12,351 nt of DNA. It comes from Bacteroidales bacterium (GTDB taxonomy: Bacteria > Bacteroidota > Bacteroidia > Bacteroidales > VadinHA17). The notes below the pieces were generated by a model. The model was not told the DNA's origin, made no database searches, and saw nothing but the letters and a program-made list of their open reading frames with translations. This document shows positions 6,638 through 12,351 of this stretch, one piece after another (within the stretch, counting starts at the first letter, position 1; each line of letters opens with the position of its first letter). The DNA lies in the NCBI GenBank assembly GCA_029935275.1, contig JAOZKQ010000035.1:1-12351 (forward strand), written 5' to 3'. A program made the position numbers and the translations under genes.

Positions 6638-7558
6638 ATGCCCTTTAAAAATTATTCCGGTTTCAGCTTACTCACTATTATTTTATTATTCCTTATTTTT
6701 CTTTCTTCATGTCTGAACAGAGATCAACAGGATATATCTATCCTTAAAAAAATTGATAAAAGTCAACTGAGCTATAATGACCAATCAATAATAAGTGAAG
6801 AGAATAATTCATTTTTTTATGGCCTTTATTCTCCTGATGAAATATCCAATATTTTTAATAACGCAGATATTTCGTATATCCCGGAGTTTTTGGCACCAAG
6901 CCATTCTGCTTCAAAGTTTTCAGGAAGTTCAAAGATTTCTTTAAACCTTGGTATTTATGGAGCCGATTTTAGTATAACCAAACTATTTAATAATACAGAA
7001 GATGCATTAGCCTATATGGAAGCAATTTCTGTGCTTTCAAAAAAACTTGGAATCCCCGAAGACCTGTTTTCTTCTTTGTATTCGGAAATTGAAAAACATG
7101 CAGAAAATATAGATTCTTTATCCATGATAGTTAATCAAAGTTTTAATCAAATTACCGATTATCTCATGGAAAATGATCGAGAGAACTCTATTAGTCTGAT
7201 TTTATTAGGTGGATGGACAGAAAGTCTGTATTTAGCTATGAAATTTATGGATAATGGAAAACCCAATAATAAATTGATTGGAAAAATAGTTCAACAGAAA
7301 TATTCATTGAATTTTCTGATGTCAATTTTGAAGAATTCATATCAGGACCCTGCCGTAACTTACTATTATCAACAATACCGGGTACTACAAAATTATTTTG
7401 AAAAAATGATCTATTCTTATCAAAAAGATGGGTTTCAGATTGACACTTCTAACAAAGTCATCCTCTCATCATGGACTCAGTTAAATTATACAAATGAAGA
7501 TATGCTAAAACTTAAGAAATATATTTTTTTGTTACGCGAAAACATTATTACACCCTGA
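6638..7558 (+). CDS. Predicted lipoprotein of unknown function (paralogue A)
   Basis: I do not recognise a named family. From the ATG at 6638 the product has 306 residues and begins MPFKNYSGF followed by a hydrophobic stretch ending FLSSC, a lipobox with the lipidated cysteine at residue 25. In-frame starts at TTG 6575 and ATG 6611 would add 21 or 9 residues before a normal signal peptide; 6638 is preferred because it gives a compact lipoprotein signal and has an A-rich stretch upstream. The mature protein looks mostly helical. It shares two blocks with the lipoprotein at 7862-8704: GIYGADFS (105-112) and GGWTESLYLA (191-200), in matching order and spacing, so the two are diverged duplicates. 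It should be anchored to the inner or outer membrane, facing the periplasm or surface. No catalytic motif is visible. Confidence 0.8.
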   Translation: MPFKNYSGFSLLTIILLFLIFLSSCLNRDQQDISILKKIDKSQLSYNDQSIISEENNSFFYGLYSPDEISNIFNNADISYIPEFLAPSHSASKFSGSSKISLNLGIYGADFSITKLFNNTEDALAYMEAISVLSKKLGIPEDLFSSLYSEIEKHAENIDSLSMIVNQSFNQITDYLMENDRENSISLILLGGWTESLYLAMKFMDNGKPNNKLIGKIVQQKYSLNFLMSILKNSYQDPAVTYYYQQYRVLQNYFEKMIYSYQKDGFQIDTSNKVILSSWTQLNYTNEDMLKLKKYIFLLRENIITP

Positions 7559-7593
7559 TAACAAGTCAAAAAGGCGTAAGGAATATCCTTTTA

Positions 7594-7613
7594 ATTTAAT
7601 AAGCTTATTAAAT
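7594..7613. repeat. 20-bp perfect palindrome
   Basis: The sequence atttaataagcttattaaat is its own reverse complement with no loop bases. It lies 36 bases after the stop of the first lipoprotein gene. It could be the binding site of a dimeric regulator acting on the second lipoprotein gene, or a weak RNA hairpin. AT-richness raises the chance of accidental palindromes, but 20 bp is long. Confidence 0.7.
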
Positions 7614-7739
7614 ATCTATCTGAAGCTTTACATTTGATCGAATATTAAATTATTAAATACATTTTACCTTTTTTTGCTCATTTTCAGGGTTTTTTTAAGA
7701 TAATAAATGTAAAACTCCAAAATAAATACTTGTTTTTAT

Positions 7740-7747
7740 TATATTTG
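7740..7747 (+). promoter_or_regulatory. Possible Bacteroidota -7 box (TATATTTG)
   Basis: TATATTTG matches the Bacteroidota primary-sigma -7 consensus TAnnTTTG exactly. It would start transcription about 100 bases before the second lipoprotein gene at 7862. No convincing TTTG -33 box is present at the usual distance, so this is tentative. Confidence 0.35.
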
Positions 7748-7861
7748 AACTTTAAAATAGGCATGTTATGAGATAGGGAATTTTAGTTTTCATTCATAAT
7801 ACATAGCCACACAAAACATAATAGATTAGAAATTAGTATTTTACAAAATAAACAGACACCA

Positions 7862-8704
7862 ATGAAAACCAGGAAAAATTTAACTCTATCAGGCCTTTTC
7901 TTTATTGTTTTAATGATTAGCTTATCATTAAACTCCTGTAAAAATTCAGCTAAAGACGGAAGTAAAAAAGAGGCGCAGGATGCCTCTAAAATTATGGCGA
8001 ATGAAATTGACAAGAATGTTTCAGAATTTGTTTATCCATTACCCTCAGCTTATGAAGTTACTGAAATACTGAATACAATAGGAATTGGTTATATGCTTGG
8101 CACTTCCAATTCTGTTGAAAATGTAAGTAGATATTTTACAGCAAAAAGTAAAGCATACAACATTGGAATTTATGCAACAGACCTGAGTTATGCAAGTACC
8201 TATAAAATGACACAGGAAACCATGCTATTTCTGGAGGCATTAAACCAGCTGGGAAGCGATCTTGGAATTTCTTCCATATATAATGAAGATCTTTTAAAAA
8301 GTATTGAATCAAATGTTTCAAATAAGGATTCTTTGATTGAAATTATTACTATAACCATTCATGAAACCTATGATTACCTCAATAAAAACGGAAAAGGGGA
8401 CCTATCTATTTTGATGATTGCAGGTGGCTGGGTAGAAGGAATATATCTTACAACAAATGTATCTGAAAATTATCAGAACAATCCGGAAATTGTTAAAGTT
8501 ATTTATGCGCAAAAACCATCTCTGGACCGTTTATTAAAAATTGCTGATGAAAGTAAAGAAAATTCTGAGATACAGGAATTAATCGATGATTTGCAGCCTA
8601 TAAAAAAGGCTTTTGATGCTGTAACAAATGAAAATTTGACTGATGATCAGATAAGTGCAATTGCAAATGCTGTAGAAACTTTAAGAACGAAACTTATCTC
8701 ATAA
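7862..8704 (+). CDS. Predicted lipoprotein of unknown function (paralogue B)
   Basis: A 280-residue lipoprotein of a family I do not recognise. The signal peptide MKTRKNLTLSGLFFIVLMIS leads to LSLNSC, placing the lipidated cysteine at residue 26, followed by a lysine-, serine- and acid-rich tether (about 27-50). The mature domain shares GIYATDLSY (102-110) and GGWVEGIYL (188-196) with the upstream lipoprotein. Intervening segments also align without large gaps, for example LEALNQLGSDLGI with MEAISVLSKKLGI. Overall identity is low, so the duplication is old. It looks predominantly helical, with a possible coiled-coil-like C-terminus after about 220. The gene has its own possible promoter and is followed by a strong intrinsic terminator, so it may be a separate transcription unit. 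Envelope location is well supported; function is unknown. Confidence 0.85.
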   Translation: MKTRKNLTLSGLFFIVLMISLSLNSCKNSAKDGSKKEAQDASKIMANEIDKNVSEFVYPLPSAYEVTEILNTIGIGYMLGTSNSVENVSRYFTAKSKAYNIGIYATDLSYASTYKMTQETMLFLEALNQLGSDLGISSIYNEDLLKSIESNVSNKDSLIEIITITIHETYDYLNKNGKGDLSILMIAGGWVEGIYLTTNVSENYQNNPEIVKVIYAQKPSLDRLLKIADESKENSEIQELIDDLQPIKKAFDAVTNENLTDDQISAIANAVETLRTKLIS

Positions 8705-8725
8705 TTGTTTTTTTAAAACTCTAAT

Positions 8726-8755
8726 AAACCTGTGGTTTTCTCACAGGTTTTTTTT
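8726..8755 (+). terminator. Rho-independent terminator after the second lipoprotein gene
   Basis: A 9-bp perfect stem, aaacctgtg (8726-8734) with cacaggttt (8742-8750), and a 7-base loop (gttttct) runs into eight T residues (8748-8755). It lies 21 bases after the stop codon. It should end transcription before the ABC transporter gene, which therefore probably has its own promoter in 8756-8898. Confidence 0.88.
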
Positions 8756-8898
8756 ATTTCAAAATTATAGGTATTTCTCATCATTGTGTCAATTTGAGAT
8801 GGTTTACCTGCATTGATTAAGATAAAAATAGACTTGAACCATTCAGGAAATTTTTCTTTGCCATATTTTGTTGTAAATTTACATCAAAGGATTTTTTC

Positions 8899-11800
8899 AT
8901 GAGCGATCCGGTTTTAAATGCTTTAGTCCACTTGTTTGCCCTTATTGCCTCTTCTAATAAAGGCAAGCTATCAAAAGTCAGCAAACGCATTGTTCAACAA
9001 TACTTAGATCGTTATTTAAATGAAGATCTGGTAAAGGAATATTACAAACTCTTTGAAAATTATCATGAATTTTATTACCATGAAATTCACGATACATGGC
9101 AATCGCCCAAGATTAACCCGGACAAATTAATTATTCATCAGGCTACAAATATTTGCCGTAAAATTAAGCAAGGCCTAAATCGTAAGGATCGCATTTTTGT
9201 ATTTCTTCAATTACTCGAATTTATTAATGAAGATGTGATTATTACTGACCAGGAATCTGAGATCATTGATGAGGTATCAAATTCATTTAACATTAATGAT
9301 GAAGAACTAACAAATCTTAGTGAATTTGTTTTAACCCGATCACTGGAGAAAATTAACCCTGAGAATATACTAACTGCTGACAATCAACTTAAGGAGTGGG
9401 ATGGTCCTATTTCCTGGTTTATGAAAAAAAATAAACCGGTAAAGCATGCCAGCAGGCATTTATATAAAGAAAATTTATACGGAAGAATGTTATTTTTATA
9501 CATTTCCAGTATAGAGGAATTTATTCTAAAATTTGAAGGTGAACAAAACCTCTTCATTGGAGGACATAAAATCGAACAGGAACGTATTTATTTTATTGAA
9601 GCCGGATCCATAATCAGGGGGCCAAATATTGACCCGATATATTACAATGACATTGTCAATAAATTTTTTATTAAAGACCATTTTCCAGAAATAATATTTT
9701 CAGGTAAAAATGTTGAATACAAATTTCATAATAGTAAAAATGGTATCCAGCCATTTAGTTTCTGTGAGGAATCAGGGAATATGGTTGGTATCATGGGAGG
9801 GAGTGGTGTAGGGAAGTCCACTTTGTTAAATCTTATCAATGGTAAAATTCAGCTGGGAAGTGGCCAGATTAATATTAACGGTTTTGACATTTATAAATCA
9901 CGGTTCCGCCTTCAGGGCATTATTGGTTTTGTTCCTCAGGATGATTTACTAATTGAAGAATTAAGTGTTTACCAAAACCTTTATTACAATGCCAAACTCT
10001 GCTTTGCTGATTATACTGAGGAACAGATAATCCAATCCGTTGAAAAAATACTTACAGACCTGGACCTTAAGGATATTGCATACTTGCAGGTTGGTAATCC
10101 CTTAAATAAAACCATTAGCGGTGGCCAGCGTAAAAGGCTGAATATAGGGCTGGAACTTATGAGGGAACCCTACATTCTGATCCTTGACGAGCCCACCTCC
10201 GGACTTTCTTCTACTGACTCCAAAATGGTAATCGAATTACTAAAAAGTCAGACCCGAAAAGGGAAACTTGTCATTGCCACAATCCATCAGCCATCATCTG
10301 AGATTTTCAGAATATTTGATAAATTATGGGTGCTGGATAAGGGAGGATATCCCGTTTATGCAGGCAATCCTATTGATGCTATTGTTTACTTTAAGACAAT
10401 TAACGCACAGGTAAATGCTGCAGAAAGTGAATGTTCTAAATGCGGAAATATTGAAACAGATCTGATTTTAAAAATCATCGAAACAAAAACCATTGATGAA
10501 AAAGGGATTTCTACTTTTCAGCGCAAAACCAATCCAATAGAATGGTATAGATTTTATAAAGAAAAAATTGAATCTTCTCTTAAAGAAAAAAAGCCTTCTA
10601 ATAAATTACCTGATATCAATTTTAAAATTCCTTCCGAAAATAAGCAGTTTATCACATTTAGCATCCGTAATTTTCTTGCAAAGATTGCCAATACCCAGTA
10701 TATGGCAATAAACCTTATAGAAGCACCTTTACTTGCATTTATTCTGTCCTATTTTACCAAATATGTAAGAAATGACGTTTATACCTTTCAGGATAATAAA
10801 AACTTCCCGGTTTTTGTTTTTATGTCAATAGTAGTTGCCCTTTTTATGGGTCTGACAGTAAGCGCTGAGGAAATTGTAAGAGACCGGAAGATTCTGGAAC
10901 GGGAATCTTTTCTTAATCTCAGTTGGCCGGCTTACCTGAGTTCAAAAATTATTTATTTATTTGCTTTATCAGCAATTCAAACTTTTTCCTTTGTTCTTGT
11001 TAGCTCATTCATATTGGATATCAAAGGGATGTTCCTGGTTTACTGGCTTGTATTGTTTTCCACTTCCGCATTGGGTAATATGATTGGTTTAAATATTTCT
11101 TCAGGTCTTGATTCCGTTGTGGCAATTTATATATTGGTTCCCCTGATTCTGGTTCCACAGCTTTTATTGGGAGGTGCTATGATCCCTTTTGATGACCTTA
11201 ACAAAGGCTTGACCAACAAAAAATACGTGCCATTAGTTGGCGACTTGATGATTACCCGCTGGACTTATGAAGCCCTCTCTGTAGAACAGTTTAAATCTAA
11301 TAAATTCGAAAAGTATTTCTTTGATGATGAACAAGTTATAAGCACTGCAAATTATACAAATTCCTTCCTTCTGCCTTCACTTAATTTAAAACTTAATGAA
11401 TGCACAGAGATGATTATTAATGATAATAAAAACAATGAGGTCTTCAATAAAAATATAATAATTATACAAAATGAAATTAAAAAACTGGTCGAATTCCAAA
11501 ATGCCATACCATTTGATAAAATAGACTCGCTAAATCCTGGAAGCGTAAATCCGGAAGTTCTTGAAGAAACTACAGGCTATCTGACATTTATCAAGCAGTT
11601 TTTTATTAATCTCGGAACTGAAGCAATGCAGCATAAGGATTATATTTATGATTCCATTTCAAAACGAATTGGGAGTGAAGAAATAATAAAACTTCGGGAA
11701 GATTACTACAATAATAAACTAGCCAGCATGGTTACCAACAAAACAGAAATCAAAAAAACTTATGAAGCTGATGATGAATTAGTGCGTAAAATGGATCCGA

Positions 11801-12006
11801 TTTTTACCATGCCTGATAATAGATTTGGAAGAGCACAATTTTATGCACCCTATAAAATATTAAATCACCAGACAGTAAATACCTTATGGTTTAATATGGT
11901 AGTTATCTGGCTTGGTGCGGTATTTTTATATTTTACTCTGGTATTTGATATTTTAAGAAAAATGCTGATTTATTTCCGAAATATACGCCTAGCCCGCAAA
12001 ACCTAG
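8899..12006 (+). CDS. Large ABCG-like ABC transporter with TerB-like N-terminus (fused ATPase and permease)
   Basis: A 1035-residue membrane protein with nucleotide-binding and membrane domains in one chain, ATPase first as in ABCG half-transporters. Residues 1-150 are helical and resemble TerB-like domains (inferred from pattern). Residues 195-260 form a small linker domain with FIEAGSIIRGPNIDPIYY. The ATPase has a Walker A GGSGVGKST (300-308), Q-loop Gln347, signature ISGGQRKR (406-413), Walker B LILDEP (427-432), and His463 in the H-loop IHQP. The D-loop reads SGLSS where ABCG proteins usually have SGLDS. A CxxC (Cys512, Cys515) precedes the permease. Predicted membrane helices lie near 600-620, 636-655, 682-706, 710-733, 740-762 and 995-1018; about 230 residues between the fifth and sixth form a large extracytoplasmic insertion. 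Two chains probably dimerise. Substrate is unknown; export is inferred from the type-2 permease. The start at 8899 (MSDPVLNALVHLFALIAS) fits the family. Confidence 0.9.
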   Translation: MSDPVLNALVHLFALIASSNKGKLSKVSKRIVQQYLDRYLNEDLVKEYYKLFENYHEFYYHEIHDTWQSPKINPDKLIIHQATNICRKIKQGLNRKDRIFVFLQLLEFINEDVIITDQESEIIDEVSNSFNINDEELTNLSEFVLTRSLEKINPENILTADNQLKEWDGPISWFMKKNKPVKHASRHLYKENLYGRMLFLYISSIEEFILKFEGEQNLFIGGHKIEQERIYFIEAGSIIRGPNIDPIYYNDIVNKFFIKDHFPEIIFSGKNVEYKFHNSKNGIQPFSFCEESGNMVGIMGGSGVGKSTLLNLINGKIQLGSGQININGFDIYKSRFRLQGIIGFVPQDDLLIEELSVYQNLYYNAKLCFADYTEEQIIQSVEKILTDLDLKDIAYLQVGNPLNKTISGGQRKRLNIGLELMREPYILILDEPTSGLSSTDSKMVIELLKSQTRKGKLVIATIHQPSSEIFRIFDKLWVLDKGGYPVYAGNPIDAIVYFKTINAQVNAAESECSKCGNIETDLILKIIETKTIDEKGISTFQRKTNPIEWYRFYKEKIESSLKEKKPSNKLPDINFKIPSENKQFITFSIRNFLAKIANTQYMAINLIEAPLLAFILSYFTKYVRNDVYTFQDNKNFPVFVFMSIVVALFMGLTVSAEEIVRDRKILERESFLNLSWPAYLSSKIIYLFALSAIQTFSFVLVSSFILDIKGMFLVYWLVLFSTSALGNMIGLNISSGLDSVVAIYILVPLILVPQLLLGGAMIPFDDLNKGLTNKKYVPLVGDLMITRWTYEALSVEQFKSNKFEKYFFDDEQVISTANYTNSFLLPSLNLKLNECTEMIINDNKNNEVFNKNIIIIQNEIKKLVEFQNAIPFDKIDSLNPGSVNPEVLEETTGYLTFIKQFFINLGTEAMQHKDYIYDSISKRIGSEEIIKLREDYYNNKLASMVTNKTEIKKTYEADDELVRKMDPIFTMPDNRFGRAQFYAPYKILNHQTVNTLWFNMVVIWLGAVFLYFTLVFDILRKMLIYFRNIRLARKT

Positions 12007-12351
12007 TCTTTAGAATTGCATTGGTTTTTAATATTAAGTAAAGTTTTATAGGGTCCACTTACAATGAACAGATTGATGATAGCTGCTGGTATATTTCCTT
12101 CCGGGTCACCATAAAATTGATACGTTATATCTACCATTTTTTTATCACTTTTCTTAAAGATCCATTTACCTTTTGCTTTTTTGATTCTTACAATATCTTC
12201 TTTTTCGGGTATTGCCCCGGGAACAGAGACCATGGTTGCCTCAAAATGCTCCTCAGTATTTTTTGTAATTATAAATTCAAATACTGCGTCCCTATCATTT
12301 AAGGGCCAGGGAACAGATGTTTTCATATAATCAATTCTTGTAGTTTCGGTA
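12003..12351 (-). CDS. START-domain protein, 5'-truncated by the window edge
   Basis: The C-terminal part of a START (StAR-related lipid-transfer) domain protein. The reading frame stays open upstream of Met (12326) to the window edge, adding TETTRIDY in frame, so the real start lies outside and about 115 residues are visible. START hallmarks: the PWPLNDRD motif shortly after the edge, the strand pair EATMVSVPG and IVRIKKAKGKWIF, then VDITYQFYGDPEGNIPAAIINLFIVSGPYKTLLNIK, where the G-x-IP-A-x-x-x-N pattern begins the C-terminal helix that closes the lipid pocket. Such proteins bind a hydrophobic ligand in a deep cavity; the ligand here is unknown. The gene converges on the ABC transporter gene and overlaps it by 4 bases, with the stop codons of both in one CTAG. 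Confidence 0.85.
   Translation of the reverse strand, partial: TETTRIDYMKTSVPWPLNDRDAVFEFIITKNTEEHFEATMVSVPGAIPEKEDIVRIKKAKGKWIFKKSDKKMVDITYQFYGDPEGNIPAAIINLFIVSGPYKTLLNIKNQCNSKD

Larger units (their letters stand above)
7559..7861. other. Intergenic region between the two lipoprotein genes
   Basis: About 300 AT-rich bases with no gene. They hold a small inverted repeat with aagga/tcctt arms (7578-7590), the 20-bp palindrome at 7594-7613 and a possible promoter box at 7740-7747. No clear terminator for the upstream gene was found, although the palindrome could form a hairpin in RNA. Confidence 0.5.

Noticed and set aside
12117..12302. 61-codon plus-strand frame opposite the START gene
   Set aside because: Phe/Tyr/Ile-rich shadow of the well-supported START-domain frame on the minus strand.
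1..12351. CRISPR array, tRNA, rRNA, transposase or toxin-antitoxin genes
   Set aside because: No regularly spaced direct repeats, no cloverleaf-like sequence with a CCA-side stem, and no proteins of these families were seen on either strand.

Overview
The window reads as chromosomal DNA of a Bacteroidota (Bacteroidetes) bacterium. Evidence: the DNA is AT-rich, genes lack clear Shine-Dalgarno sequences but often have A/T-rich start regions, there is a PorT-like outer-membrane beta-barrel protein, the sirtuin lacks the zinc cysteines and carries 'CEKGSQLRPH', the DnaG has the Bacteroidota-style N-terminus, and there is a very long ABCG-like transporter with a TerB-like N-terminus. The phylum is well supported; genus and species cannot be told from this sequence. 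No tRNA, rRNA, CRISPR array, transposase or prophage gene was seen.

Layout. 1-260 is a non-coding element bounded by perfect 16-bp terminal inverted repeats, with further nested inverted repeats inside; it looks like a MITE. 261-960 is a long non-coding stretch with small GC-rich hairpin fragments. 961-1683 (+) is a ComF-family phosphoribosyltransferase. 1684-2020 is a purine-rich degenerate repeat spacer. 2021-3903 is a tight minus-strand cluster read in the order sirtuin, PorT-like outer-membrane protein, UbiX flavin prenyltransferase, with a 4-bp ATGA overlap and then a 6-bp gap. 3904-4309 is a divergent intergenic region holding an imperfect palindromic element. 4310-6259 (+) is DNA primase DnaG. 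6260-6637 is mostly a second imperfect palindromic element plus an AT-rich leader.

6638-8704 (+) encodes two diverged paralogous lipoproteins of no family I recognise, separated by about 300 bp that contains a 20-bp perfect palindrome. The second lipoprotein gene ends in a clear intrinsic terminator. 8899-12006 (+) is a 1035-residue fused ABC transporter: TerB-like domain, linker domain, ABCG-type ATPase and a type-2 membrane domain with a roughly 230-residue extracytoplasmic insertion. It converges with a minus-strand START-domain gene that is cut by the right edge of the window; the two stop codons share one CTAG palindrome.

How the genes relate. The left part is housekeeping: DnaG primes replication, UbiX makes prenyl-FMN for UbiD-type decarboxylases, the sirtuin removes protein acylations, and ComF is PRPP-binding-like. 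The most interesting part is 6.6-12.35 kb, where paired envelope lipoproteins, an envelope-facing ABC exporter and a probable lipid-binding START protein are neighbours. A joint role in envelope or lipid handling is an inference from proximity only; the terminator at 8726-8755 argues against one transcript for the lipoproteins and the transporter.
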